Below, piece by piece: positions 1 through 8,141 of a stretch of 64,000 nucleotides of DNA. Position 1 is the stretch's first letter. Every line of letters starts with the position of its first letter. The stretch spans positions 1 through 64,000 of the forward strand of contig CAWHLP010000020.1 in the NCBI GenBank assembly GCA_963830205.1. The letters are read 5' to 3'. The notes beneath the pieces are model-generated. The model made no database searches. It worked only from the letters and a program-made list of their open reading frames with translations, and had not been told where the DNA came from. This stretch comes from CAVSRC01 sp963830205. GTDB taxonomy: Bacteria > Pseudomonadota > Alphaproteobacteria > Rhizobiales > Kaistiaceae. Position numbers and translations under genes: made by a program.

Positions 1-179
1 GCCATCGAAGGCGCCGGTGGTAGGACGAGATTAGCTGGCGCGTGCGTTTCAAGTGAGACGAGGGCGGCGGAGCGGCAACTGAATAACCCGCTAAGCATAG
101 TCAACGCGCGGAGAAACTCCGCCGTGTCGGTCGCGCCACCATAAAGCGCATCCAATAGCGCCGGGTCAGCTTCGATCAT
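1..179 (-). CDS. LuxR-type regulator, 5' end only (runs off window)
   Basis: Reading leftward from an ATG at 179 there is an open frame to the window edge, beginning MIEADPALLDALYGGATD. The N-terminus (short acidic helix, then a leucine-rich segment ending FLRALTMLSG) resembles the start of LuxR/helix-turn-helix regulators with a sensory N-terminal domain. A G-rich stretch lies directly upstream of the ATG as a possible ribosome binding site. The DNA-binding part would lie outside the window, so family assignment is inference. It is divergent from the LuxR pseudogene to its right. Confidence 0.45.
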   Translation of the reverse strand, partial: MIEADPALLDALYGGATDTAEFLRALTMLSGLFSCRSAALVSLETHAPANLVLPPAPSM

Positions 180-326
180 CCCCCCACGACCGAGCCATCG
201 TGGTTCCGTGGCAAAATCTAACCCGGCCCTATCCGTTTCGGATCGGGCGCGCGTCGAGCCTGGTCTCACAATCCATGCTTTGCGGGACGAGCATGGACGC
301 AAGGCGCACAAACCCTCGAAGACAGA

Positions 327-1031
327 ATGCGCGCTCGACTTCGCGAGCGCTGCGCTGGAGGCGAGGCATTCGCGGAACTCGTCGGTGCTTTCCGACGGAC
401 GATTGCCGTTTTCGGCTTTGCCGCGTCCGCTTGTGCGGCCTGGGCCAGCGTCGGCACGCAGCGCGTGGCACGGGTCTATTTCGTCAACGGGCCGCAAGCT
501 GGCTCGATCGGTATATGGCCCGTGGCTGGCTGGACGGGGACGTGCTCGTTTCCGAAGCGGCAGCGCGCATGAGTCCGTTCGGCTGGCCGGATGCTGTCCA
601 ACGAGCGCGCGCTGAGCGAGGCGGAAGCGGAAATCTATCCGGGCCGCGCGCCACTACGGCTGGGCGAACTCTTTCGCCGTGCCGATCCACGGCCCCGCCG
701 GCTATCAGGCGATCGTAACCATGACGTCGAAGGCGCCGGCAGTCCTGTCCGGGACGGATCGGGCGCTGCTGAGGCCACGTCGTTAGCGATGCACGAGCGT
801 TGCCGTTCCAGCCACCAATTGGCCTCCCCCGATGCAGCGGCGCCGAAACTGACCAAGCGCGAGATCGAGTCCTGCGTGGGTTGCACCGGCAAGACCGACT
901 GGGAAATGAGCCAGTTGCTCGGCATCGCCGCTCCGACGGTTCATTTTCACGTCGAGCGCGCCGAAAAGAAACTCGACGCCACGACGCGCGCGCAAGCCGT
1001 CGCGCTGCTTACGTTGCACGGAATTTCGTAA
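327..1031 (+). pseudogene. LuxR autoinducer-type regulator, multiply frameshifted
   Basis: Pieces of one LuxR regulator appear in order but in changing frames. About 327-480 encodes an autoinducer-binding-domain start (AELVGAFRRTIAVFGF). About 500-600 continues in another frame (YMARGWLDGDVLVSEAAARM). 591-650 gives LSEAEAEIY, and 652-789 gives HYGWANSFAVPIHGPAGYQ up to a TAG. 790-1031 returns to the 591 frame with the complete GerE-type helix-turn-helix (LTKREIESC through APTVHFHVERAEKKL). At least four frame changes are needed, so the gene is dead as written. The HTH half alone (MHERCRSS onward) is open but lacks a convincing start. No luxI-like gene is visible nearby. Confidence 0.75.
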
Positions 1032-1187
1032 GTGGCGACCGCGAGATCGGCGCGCCCTTTTTGTCCCGCGGAGGCAAAACCCATCTGTTCAGATAGTAGC
1101 GCAAAGGCACGTTCTGCGGCCTGATGACGCAATGTGGCGAGAGGCGAGGGCAGTGCAGACATCGCGGCGTAGGTAGTGGGGGTTCAT

Positions 1188-1861
1188 ATGCTTGCCAAAA
1201 GGCTTCCGTTTATAACGTGCGCGATTGCGCTGTATGCGACATTCGGGGCGGTGGCGCGGTTCACGCGTCGACCTTCACGAACGGCGATTTTGAGACGCCG
1301 ACCGCTGGTGGTTCAGGTAGTTTGTACGGAAACGGGGCTTGTTCGGCGGCTGGACGGCAGTCGCCCTGAGTGGCGGAAACATCGCAGCTTTTCCCGGATA
1401 CGTTCAACAGCCCGGCATATCCAGCGGAAAGCGGCCACCAATGGATCGACTTGACTGGGAGCAGTGGCTTCAACCAAGGCCTGCAGCAGACTTTCGACAC
1501 CCAGAGCGGCCACACCTATTCGGTGACATTTGGCATCGGCGCCGCGAAGAGAGACGGCAGCACAACAAGCATCGTACATCCGTATATCGGCAGCGTGCTC
1601 GTTCCGGGCACGTTCCAATATACAAATGCGGGCACCACGCTCGCATGGCAGGATTTTAATTTCACGTTCACCGCGGCCGGCGCTTCGACGACGATCGGCT
1701 TTTTCAACGGCGACGCAACCGGCAGTCTCAACGGGCTGGATAACGTTCGCATCAGTGATCTGGCGGTCGCAACGCCGCTGCCGGCCGCGTTCCCGATGTT
1801 CGCAAGTGGCGTCGGCCTCGTCGGCCTGCTCGCGCGCCGACGCAAACGCAAGGCTGCCTGA
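1188..1861 (+). pseudogene. VPLPA-CTERM exported protein, frameshifted copy
   Basis: An ATG at 1188 opens a signal peptide (MLAKRLPFITCAIALYA). The frame then has to change three times: to reach ASTFTNGDFETPTAGG, then FGGWTAVALSGGNIAAF, then PDTFNSPAYPAESG, after which it is open to the stop at 1861. The assembled protein matches the intact paralogue at 1906-2568 along its whole length. It ends with a C-terminal sorting signal: TPLPAAFPMF, a hydrophobic helix, and a basic RRRKRKAA tail. The open stretch from 1370 lacks a signal peptide and is probably not expressed as a useful protein. Confidence 0.75.
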
Positions 1862-1905
1862 GCGCGGCGCTCTGAAAGAACAGGGCATTTTGGGGGTATC
1901 CTTCG

Positions 1906-2568
1906 ATGACAAAACGAATATATGCCGCGCGGGGCGCGTTCATTGCCTGCGCGGCCTTTGGTTTGATCTCCGGTGCCAATGCAGCGCCTTTCACCAACGG
2001 CGATTTTGAAACGCCCGACATCGGGAATCTTTTCAATCAAATCTATAATCCTGGCGACGACATCGGCGGGTGGAGCGTCGTTGGTGGCAACGTCTTGGTT
2101 TTCGGCGCCGGCGCGGGCGCAGACCTTGCCGCCGAGAGTGGTGCGCAATGGCTCGACCCGAGCGGTACTTCCGGTGTGAACCAAGGTGTGACGCAGACTT
2201 TCGATACCGCCATCGGCCACACCTATGAGGTGACATTTGGCATCGGCGCCGTGAACGGCGCTACCTTCGTTGATCCGACAATCAACGCCACACCGGTGCT
2301 GGGTTCGTTTCAGCTAACCAACTTGGGAACCACGATCGTCTGGCAGGATTTCACTTTCGATTTTATGGCAGGCTTCGCCACAACCGCGCTTGGCTTCTTC
2401 AACGGCGACGCGCCCGGTGGTTTCAACGGCGGTATTGATAATGTTCGCATCGCCGACCTTGGCGCAGTCGCCGCGACGCCGCTGCCGGCCGCGTTGCCGA
2501 TGTTCGCAAGTGGCGTCGGCCTCGTCGGCCTGCTCGCGCGCCGACGCAAACGCAAGGCCATCGCCTAG
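1906..2568 (+). CDS. Secreted VPLPA-CTERM domain protein
   Basis: A 220-residue protein with an N-terminal signal peptide (about residues 1-27, ending ANA). It then has a beta-rich extracellular domain starting FTNGDFETP and containing GGW, QWLDPSG and DNVRIADL motifs, like carbohydrate-binding or DUF642-like exported domains. The C-terminus is a VPLPA/PEP-CTERM sorting signal: TPLPAALPMF, a transmembrane helix and a basic RRRKRKA end. Such tails are known to direct proteins to an exosortase-type system, often with exopolysaccharide; no exosortase is in the window. It is the intact member of a tandem pair and is followed by a strong terminator. Confidence 0.75.
   Translation: MTKRIYAARGAFIACAAFGLISGANAAPFTNGDFETPDIGNLFNQIYNPGDDIGGWSVVGGNVLVFGAGAGADLAAESGAQWLDPSGTSGVNQGVTQTFDTAIGHTYEVTFGIGAVNGATFVDPTINATPVLGSFQLTNLGTTIVWQDFTFDFMAGFATTALGFFNGDAPGGFNGGIDNVRIADLGAVAATPLPAALPMFASGVGLVGLLARRRKRKAIA
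2475..2558 (+). repeat. Near-identical sorting-signal repeat (partner at 1772-1854)
   Basis: The about 83 bases encoding the TPLPAA...RRRKRKA tail are identical to 1772-1854 in the neighbouring pseudogene, except for one base that I see (TTC versus TTG, Phe/Leu). The upstream domains of the two genes differ much more. This suggests recent gene conversion or domain duplication limited to the sorting signal. Confidence 0.7.
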
Positions 2569-2592
2569 CCGCAGCACGCCACTTCTTAGGCA

Positions 2593-2624
2593 TGAAAGAC
2601 CGCCACTGCGCGGTCTTTCATTTT
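2593..2624 (+). terminator. Rho-independent terminator after CTERM gene
   Basis: An 11-bp perfect stem (2593-2603 with 2610-2620, TGAAAGACCGC / GCGGTCTTTCA) with a 6-base loop is followed by TTTT at 2621-2624. It lies 25 bases after the stop of the CTERM gene. The arms are A/T-rich at the base, so it may also stop transcription from the right. Confidence 0.85.
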
Positions 2625-2660
2625 GTGCAGCCCAACCGGCGGCCAGCAAGATGCTGCACG

Positions 2661-2869
2661 AACTTGCAGCTCGATCAGGCGATCGCTGGTGTCTACGCTC
2701 AGTTTGATCGAGAGCAGCGGGAACTCCTGTTTGAGCCCGTTCACGACCGCACTCAGGTTGGTGAACACGGAGTAGGTGATGCTGCCGATCAGCAGCGTGC
2801 CGGAGCTGCCGAGGCGCAATTGGTGCAACTCGCGCCCCAGCGCCGCCATGTTGTTGCGCATGACCCGAA
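2661..2869 (-). pseudogene. LysR-family regulator, internal fragment (inverted)
   Basis: The minus strand encodes MRNNMAALGRELHQLRLG, then GTLLIGSITYSVFTNL and IKLSVDTSDRLIELQV. This is the hinge and first half of a LysR substrate-binding domain. After codon 67 homology stops and unrelated residues follow. No helix-turn-helix part is present upstream. The C-terminal half of the same kind of protein lies immediately to the right on the opposite strand. Confidence 0.7.
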
Positions 2870-3241
2870 ATGTGTTCGCTGCTGGACTACCCGTGGATCT
2901 TCCAATTGCGCGGCAGCCCTATACGCGAAATCGTCGAGCAGGAATTCCGCGGCCATCACGAGCCGTTGCCGCGGGGGCTGGTGGAAACCTCATCGTTCCT
3001 GACGACGACGGACTTGACCGCGCACAGCCGGATGATCTCGGTCATCCCGCGTTCGGTGGCCGAGCGTTTCGAGCGCCACAATCTGCTGCGCATTCTTCCC
3101 TACACCTTCTCCCAGACGCTGACTTCGTGGGGCAGCCTGGTCTATCGCTACCGGCAGATCAATCCGGTCACGCAATGCTTTCTTGACCTGATGCACGGCA
3201 GCGCGGCTGGCCCGACGCCGAATCGTGAATCAGCATCTTAG
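2870..3241 (+). pseudogene. LysR-family regulator, C-terminal fragment
   Basis: The sequence reads LLDYPWIFQLRGSPIREIVE, then SSFLTTTDLTAHSRMISVIP, SVAERFERHNLLRILP and a final NPVTQCFLDLMH. This is the second half of a LysR effector-binding domain, without DNA-binding or hinge parts. With the inverted piece at 2661-2869 it looks like one gene broken by an inversion with loss of material at the joint. An expressed product is unlikely. Confidence 0.7.
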
Positions 3242-3364
3242 GCAGAGATTGTTGCGACCTAACGCGTTGTCGGGTGGGGCGAAGTGGAGCGCAGTCGCGG
3301 GCGTGACGCAGGTCGACGCTCGCCACCCAATCGCGAGCTGTCCTTATATTACCCTGTCACCGGC

Positions 3365-3397
3365 TTGTAGGACAACCGGATATCCGGTACAATTGTC
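3365..3397. promoter_or_regulatory. Nested palindromes, probable operator for 3557-6374 operon
   Basis: In the 3242-3556 gap, TTGTAGGACAA (3365-3375) is a perfect odd dyad. It overlaps a longer one in which GACAA (3371-3375) mirrors TTGTC (3393-3397) around the perfect 14-base palindrome ACCGGATATCCGGT (3375-3388). TTGTnnnACAA-type dyads are typical of FadR/FCD GntR operators, so the GntR protein encoded at 6676 is the natural candidate; that link is inference. Nothing else recognisable was seen in this gap. Confidence 0.5.
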
Positions 3398-3556
3398 GCG
3401 GCATCAACACAAGGGGCGAAATGCCGGACTGGCATCGTGAGAGACCGCAAGCAGGCTCGCTGGCGCTTTCCGGCAAGGCCAATTCACGCGCGCCTTTTCG
3501 CCGTCGCGACAAGGCGCGGATACGCACGCCACGGATTTCCAAGGAGGACTCTTAAG

Positions 3557-4579
3557 ATGCAAGCGCTGGTTTACGCGGCGCCCCACAAGGCGGAGGTGCG
3601 CGAGGTCCCGGAGCCGCAACCGCGCGACCGTGCCGTCAAGGTGAGGACGCACTTCTGCGGGATCTGCGGCACCGACATCGGCATCCACGCCGGCAAGCAC
3701 CCGCGGGCGAAGCCGCCGCTCATCTTTGGCCACGAGTTCGTCGGCACGGTCGAGGACGTGCGCGGCGGCACGCGCGGCTTCGAGCCGGGCGACCGGGTGG
3801 TCGCCTATCCGCTGATCTCCTGCGGCAGGTGCCTGCCCTGCCGCACCGGTCATCCGCATGTCTGCGAGACGCTGAGGCTGATCGGCATCGACCGCGACGG
3901 CGGCATGGCCGACTACGTCTGGGTGGACGAGGACGTGCTGTTCAAGGTCCCCGACACGCTCAGCGACCGCATCGCGGCGCTGGTCGAGCCGCTCGCGGTC
4001 ATCGTCCGCTCCATGCACCAGTCGCGCTTCCAGCTGCGCGATTCGGCGGTGGTCATCGGCGCCGGCCCAATCGGCGTGCTGACCGCGATCGTGCTCCGCC
4101 ACAGCGGCGCCTCGCGCATCGTCATCTCCGACGTGGACGAGGGCCGGCTCGGCCTCTGCCGGTCCTTCGGCTTCGAGACGGTCAACGGCAGCGACGGCGG
4201 CGTGGTCGACTACGTCAGGGAGATTACCAACGGCGAAGGCATGGACGTCGTCTTCGAGTGCGCCGGGGTGGAGAGCTCCGCCCGCGAGATGACCCAGGTC
4301 TGCCGCGTCGGCGGCATGATCTGCATGACCGGCATCCACAAGGCGCCGCACGCGGTCGACCTGCGCGAGCTGAACTTCAAGGAGCAGACCATCGTCGGCA
4401 GCCGCGTCTACACCAAGCGCGAGTTCGAGCAGACCGTCGCCTATGCCGACGGGATCAAGGAGGACCTCGAGCGCGTCATCACGCAGGTGGTGCCGCTCGG
4501 CAAGGCGGGGGGCGTCTTCGACATGATCGCCGATCCGGCCGTCGACACGCTCAAGGTACTGGTCGACTGCACGCAATGA
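3557..4579 (+). CDS. Zinc-dependent medium-chain alcohol/polyol dehydrogenase
   Basis: 340 residues, the full length of the MDR family. Catalytic zinc ligands are C37 (GICGTD) and H59-E60 (GHEF). The structural zinc lobe is C89, C92, C95 and C103. The cofactor fold shows GAGPIGV. It most resembles L-idonate 5-dehydrogenase, sorbitol dehydrogenase or threonine-dehydrogenase-like enzymes that oxidise a secondary alcohol of a sugar or sugar acid with NAD(P). The start is fixed by AAGGAGG at 3541-3547. First gene of a three-gene operon with a KduD-like reductase and a hydroxyacid dehydrogenase, which fits sugar-acid degradation; the exact substrate is unknown. Confidence 0.85.
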   Translation: MQALVYAAPHKAEVREVPEPQPRDRAVKVRTHFCGICGTDIGIHAGKHPRAKPPLIFGHEFVGTVEDVRGGTRGFEPGDRVVAYPLISCGRCLPCRTGHPHVCETLRLIGIDRDGGMADYVWVDEDVLFKVPDTLSDRIAALVEPLAVIVRSMHQSRFQLRDSAVVIGAGPIGVLTAIVLRHSGASRIVISDVDEGRLGLCRSFGFETVNGSDGGVVDYVREITNGEGMDVVFECAGVESSAREMTQVCRVGGMICMTGIHKAPHAVDLRELNFKEQTIVGSRVYTKREFEQTVAYADGIKEDLERVITQVVPLGKAGGVFDMIADPAVDTLKVLVDCTQ

Positions 4580-4625
4580 CCGCGCGCCAAGCGCGCTCAC
4601 GCAACCGTTTCCGGAAGTCCAAACC

Positions 4626-5384
4626 ATGGATCTGTTCGACATCAGGGGCCGCAAGGCCATCGTGACCGGCGGGACGCGCGGCCTCGGCCTCGGGATGGCC
4701 GAGGCCCTGCTTGCGGCGGGCGCCGAGGTCGTCATCTTCGGCACCTCCGACAAGGTGCACGCCATCGCCGGGGAATACGGCGCCAAGGGGCTCGCCTGCC
4801 ACGGGCTGGTGAGCGACCTCGCCGACGCCAGGAAGCGCGAGGCGTCGTTCGCGGAGGCGGTGACGCTCCTCGGCGGCCGGGTCGATATCCTGGTCAACTC
4901 GGCCGGCGTCCAGCGCCGTCACAAGAGCGAGGAATTTCCGCTGGACGACTGGTCCGCGGTGATCGAGGTCAACCTGACCGCGGTGTTCGCGCTCTGCCAG
5001 ATGGCCGGTCGCGTCATGCTCGAACAGGGGCGCGGCAAGATCGTCAACATCGCCTCGCTGCTGTCGTTCTTCGGCGGCTTCACGGTGCCGGCCTATGCCG
5101 CCAGCAAGGGCGGCATCGCGCAACTGACCAAGGCGCTGGCCAACGAATGGGCCGGGCGCGGCATCAACATCAATGCGCTCGCCCCCGGCTACATGGCGAC
5201 GGAGATGAACGCCGCGCTCATTGCCGACGCCGGCCGCAACGCCGAGATCTCGGCCCGGATACCAGCGCATCGCTGGGGGACCGCCGAGGACATGAAGGGG
5301 CCGCTGCTGTTCCTCGCCTCGGCCGCTTCCGACTACGTCAACGGCACCATCATCCCCGTCGACGGCGGGTATCTCGGCCGCTGA
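4626..5384 (+). CDS. SDR oxidoreductase, KduD/gluconate 5-dehydrogenase-like
   Basis: A 252-residue classical short-chain dehydrogenase. It shows the TGGTRGLG cofactor loop (residues 14-21), NSAG at 91-94, and the catalytic set Ser144, Tyr157 and Lys161 (YAASK). The C-terminal PVDGGYLGR is characteristic of the 2-deoxy-D-gluconate 3-dehydrogenase / gluconate 5-dehydrogenase group. It probably interconverts a keto and a hydroxy sugar acid in the same pathway as its neighbours. Spacing from the upstream ADH is 46 bases. Confidence 0.85.
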   Translation: MDLFDIRGRKAIVTGGTRGLGLGMAEALLAAGAEVVIFGTSDKVHAIAGEYGAKGLACHGLVSDLADARKREASFAEAVTLLGGRVDILVNSAGVQRRHKSEEFPLDDWSAVIEVNLTAVFALCQMAGRVMLEQGRGKIVNIASLLSFFGGFTVPAYAASKGGIAQLTKALANEWAGRGININALAPGYMATEMNAALIADAGRNAEISARIPAHRWGTAEDMKGPLLFLASAASDYVNGTIIPVDGGYLGR

Positions 5385-5417
5385 CCCCTGGCCAACACCC
5401 CGGAGACATCGCCTTCC

Positions 5418-6374
5418 ATGAAAATCGTCATATCCGACTGCGACCACGACTCGATGAGCGTCGAGGAGCGGCTGTTCGCCGAGAACGGCCTCTCCTACAC
5501 CCACCTGGCGTGCCGGACGGAGGACGAGGTCATCGCTGAGTGCCGCGGCGCCGGCATCGTCATGAACCAGTATGCACCGTTCAGCGAGCGCGTCTTCGCC
5601 GGGCTCGCTCCCGACCTGAAGCTGGTCGTGCGCTATGGCGTCGGGGTCGACAACATCGACCTGGAGGCGGCGACCCGGCACGGCGTGCAGATCTGCAACG
5701 TGCCGGACTATGGCATGAACGAGGTCTCCGACCATGCGCTCGGCCTCATGCTCGCCTTGGTGCGCAAGCTGGCCTTCATCACCGACCGCACCCGGCGGGG
5801 CGACTGGGATTACCGCCGCACGATCCCGGTGCGCCGCCTCGCCACGCTCACGGTCGGCGTCGTCGGCGTCGGCAGGATCGGCGGCCTGTTCGCCCACAAG
5901 GTCAGCGCGCTCGGCTGCCGGGTGCTCGGCGTCGATCCGCTCCGCCCGACGCTGGAGCGCCAGCATCCCGAGGCCCGCTTCGTCTCGTTCGACGAACTGG
6001 TGGCCGAGTCCGACGTCATCTCCATCCATTGCCCGCTGACGGCGGAGACGCGCAACCTGTTCGGCGCCGATGCGCTCGCCCGCATGAAGCCAACGGCCGT
6101 TCTCATCAACACCGCACGCGGCGGCATCATCGACGAGGCCGCTTTGGCAGATGCGTTCGCCCGGGGCGCGATCGGCGGCGCGGCGATCGACACCGTCGCA
6201 CGCGAGCCGCTGGCGCCGGATTCGCCCCTGCTCTCCCATCCCAATTGCCTGGTGACGCCGCATATGGCCTGGTATTCGGAGGAGTCGGCGGAAGAACTCA
6301 ATCGCAAGGTGGCCGAAGAGGCCATCCGCTTCGCCATGGGCGAGACCGTGCGCTATCCGGTCAATCGGCTCTGA
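5418..6374 (+). CDS. D-2-hydroxyacid dehydrogenase (NAD), PGDH-like
   Basis: 318 residues with the two-domain D-isomer-specific 2-hydroxyacid dehydrogenase layout. The cofactor motif GVGRIG is at 150-155. Catalytic residues are Arg234 (TARGG), Glu263 and His282 (TPHMAW). It probably reduces a 2-keto acid or oxidises a D-2-hydroxy acid made by the operon. It lacks the C-terminal ACT domain of serine-biosynthetic PGDH, so a catabolic role is more likely. Last gene of the operon, 33 bases after the SDR. Confidence 0.85.
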   Translation: MKIVISDCDHDSMSVEERLFAENGLSYTHLACRTEDEVIAECRGAGIVMNQYAPFSERVFAGLAPDLKLVVRYGVGVDNIDLEAATRHGVQICNVPDYGMNEVSDHALGLMLALVRKLAFITDRTRRGDWDYRRTIPVRRLATLTVGVVGVGRIGGLFAHKVSALGCRVLGVDPLRPTLERQHPEARFVSFDELVAESDVISIHCPLTAETRNLFGADALARMKPTAVLINTARGGIIDEAALADAFARGAIGGAAIDTVAREPLAPDSPLLSHPNCLVTPHMAWYSEESAEELNRKVAEEAIRFAMGETVRYPVNRL

Positions 6375-6552
6375 ACACGGCGAACGTTCATGTGAGGGGC
6401 GGTAATGCTGCGTCTCTGGTTTCGGTTTCAGTGCTCCAGGGAGGGGTCTTTCGGGGCTCACAGAAATTGGCAGCCCCGATGACTGCAATGCGGCATACGG
6501 CCGTCGCAGTAAGCCACGATGCTGGCTTTTGCCCGCACACGCAGATATTGCA

Positions 6553-6570
6553 GTATGCCATCGGGCATAC
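6553..6570. promoter_or_regulatory. Inverted repeat upstream of gntR
   Basis: GTATGCC (6553-6559) and GGCATAC (6564-6570) form a perfect 7-base dyad around ATCG. A further half-site GGCATAC occurs near 6492. The dyad lies about 105 bases before the gntR start in a 301-base gap. It could be an autoregulatory operator. No clear promoter hexamers were assigned, and nothing else stands out in 6375-6675. Confidence 0.4.
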
Positions 6571-6675
6571 CGGTGCCTCTGACGATTGTCTCGGCACATG
6601 GGGACGTTGCGGTGTCCTGTGGGGCTGGCTTTGCAATGCGTGGAGCATGCTCGTCTTCCTCGGGAGGACTGACCT

Positions 6676-7467
6676 ATGGCGCTGAAACTCGGCAAACTGA
6701 ATCGCGGTCCCCATCTGCCTGCGCTTGTCGCAAGCTCGATTTCGCGGGAAATCGCGCACAGCCGTCTCAAACCAGGCGACCAGCTGCCAAGTGAACAGGC
6801 TTTGGCGACGACGTTCGGGGTCAGCAGGAACGTCGTGCGCGAGGCAATCGCCATTCTGCGTTCCGAAGGCCATGTGTGGTCCAAGCAGGGGCGCGGTGCC
6901 TTCATCGCCGACAAGACAGACGCATTGGTGCTGACCACCAAGCGCGACACCTCGCGTTCAAGCACCAAATTCAAGGGTCTTTTCGAGATAAGGAGAATTG
7001 TTGAAGCGCAGGCCGCTACGCTGGCTGCAGAGCGTCGTTCGGATGAGGACCTTGCAGACATGCAAAGTGCGTTGGAGACGATGATGGGCGTGCCTTACGG
7101 CAGCGTCCATTGGCTGAAGGCCGATTTGCAATTTCATCTCGCCATCGCGCAGGCGACGGGCAACCCCTATATGACCGAGTTCCTCAAGTTCCTTTCCGAA
7201 CCGTTCCAGCAGAGCATTTTGGCCGCGGGCAACGAAAACGAGGGCTCTGACGAGATGGCTAGTGTAACGATTGGAGAACACAGTGCGGTTCTGGAAGCGA
7301 TCGATAAGAAAGATGCTGTAGCGGCTCATGCCGCTATGGCTCGGCACATCAACAACGCTTCTCAGCGCCAAGGCCAGCCCGTGGACAGTCGCGAGGCGCC
7401 GCCTAAGGCGAAAACTCGTCGCGGGCCGACCAAGGAGACTGCAACTCTTTCGGAGAACGATGGCTAG
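6676..7467 (+). CDS. GntR-family regulator, FadR/FCD subfamily
   Basis: 263 residues. The N-terminal winged helix-turn-helix (about 15-80) contains PGDQLPSEQALATTFGVSR and VVREAIAILRSEG. The C-terminal FCD ligand domain has IRRIVEAQAATLAA, then FHLAIAQATGNPYM and EHSAVLEAI with the usual metal-binding His pattern. The last 30 residues are a basic, unstructured tail (KAKTRRGPTKE), longer than usual. It follows the sugar-acid operon on the same strand and probably controls it. The start is supported by GGGAGGA about 8 bases upstream. Confidence 0.85.
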   Translation: MALKLGKLNRGPHLPALVASSISREIAHSRLKPGDQLPSEQALATTFGVSRNVVREAIAILRSEGHVWSKQGRGAFIADKTDALVLTTKRDTSRSSTKFKGLFEIRRIVEAQAATLAAERRSDEDLADMQSALETMMGVPYGSVHWLKADLQFHLAIAQATGNPYMTEFLKFLSEPFQQSILAAGNENEGSDEMASVTIGEHSAVLEAIDKKDAVAAHAAMARHINNASQRQGQPVDSREAPPKAKTRRGPTKETATLSENDG

Positions 7468-7490
7468 GAAGCTGGTAGCCGAAGCGCTGG

Positions 7491-8096
7491 CTAGGCTAGC
7501 TTGCGGCACATGCCGACAACCCGCTCGTCCGTGGAGAACGCCGTCATCCCCATGCGCTGATAGAAGGCGATGGCCCGCTGGTTGCGCGCGCCGACGAACA
7601 GATGCACGCCGGGCGAGCCCCTTGCGGCAAGGGCGGCGAACAGCGTCTCGATCAACTTCCGGCCGCTTCCCTTGCCCTGTTGCCGGGGAAGGATGTCGAT
7701 GTGCAGGTGCGACGGATAATCCTGCAGAACGGATTCGGGCGCAGTCTGCGGATCATAGATCAGCCCGAGCAGCCGCTTGTCGTCGCGGAGCAGACCTCGG
7801 CTGTCGGCGTCCTTGTACTTGAGCCGCAGCGGCGGCCACCAGTCCTGTTCCAGCCGCGCCTCGAACCGGCGCGTGTCGAGCGCGCCGAGCACGAAGCCCG
7901 CCGGTCCCTGATCGTCGTCGAGCACGAAGGCGAGTTCAGGCTCGAAGGTCAGATAGGGACCGACATAGACGTCGCCCTCAACGTCCGGCAGGCGATGAAG
8001 CGCCGTCGCGTCGGCGCCGTTGTCGGCGGTCTTCAATACGACATCATAGAGCGCCGGTCGGTCTTCCGCGCGCGCCAGGCGAATGATCGCAGTCAC
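7491..8096 (-). CDS. GNAT N-acetyltransferase
   Basis: A 201-residue single-domain GNAT protein: N-terminal IIRLARAEDRPALYDVVLKT, acetyl-CoA loop PRQQGKGSGRKL, and a C-terminal ARNQRAIAFYQRMGM segment. It resembles the acetyltransferase-like domain found next to or fused to beta-N-acetylglucosaminidases. It lies 45 bases downstream of a GH20 hexosaminidase on the same strand, so an amino-sugar role is reasonable. Substrate not established. Confidence 0.75.
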   Translation of the reverse strand: MTAIIRLARAEDRPALYDVVLKTADNGADATALHRLPDVEGDVYVGPYLTFEPELAFVLDDDQGPAGFVLGALDTRRFEARLEQDWWPPLRLKYKDADSRGLLRDDKRLLGLIYDPQTAPESVLQDYPSHLHIDILPRQQGKGSGRKLIETLFAALAARGSPGVHLFVGARNQRAIAFYQRMGMTAFSTDERVVGMCRKLA

Positions 8097-8141
8097 TTGT
8101 CCTCCGATTGCTCGATTACCTCACGACAAGCGTGAGTCACG

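Noticed and set aside
1370..1861. Calling 1370-1861 an intact 163-residue gene
   Set aside because: It lacks a signal peptide that a CTERM protein needs, and the missing N-terminal part is found upstream in shifted frames.
4551..7061. An 836-codon minus-strand open frame opposite the SDR and hydroxyacid dehydrogenase genes
   Set aside because: Composition (Arg, His, Asp, Gly-rich, no domains) is typical of antisense shadow frames in GC-rich DNA, and the plus strand has well-defined enzymes.
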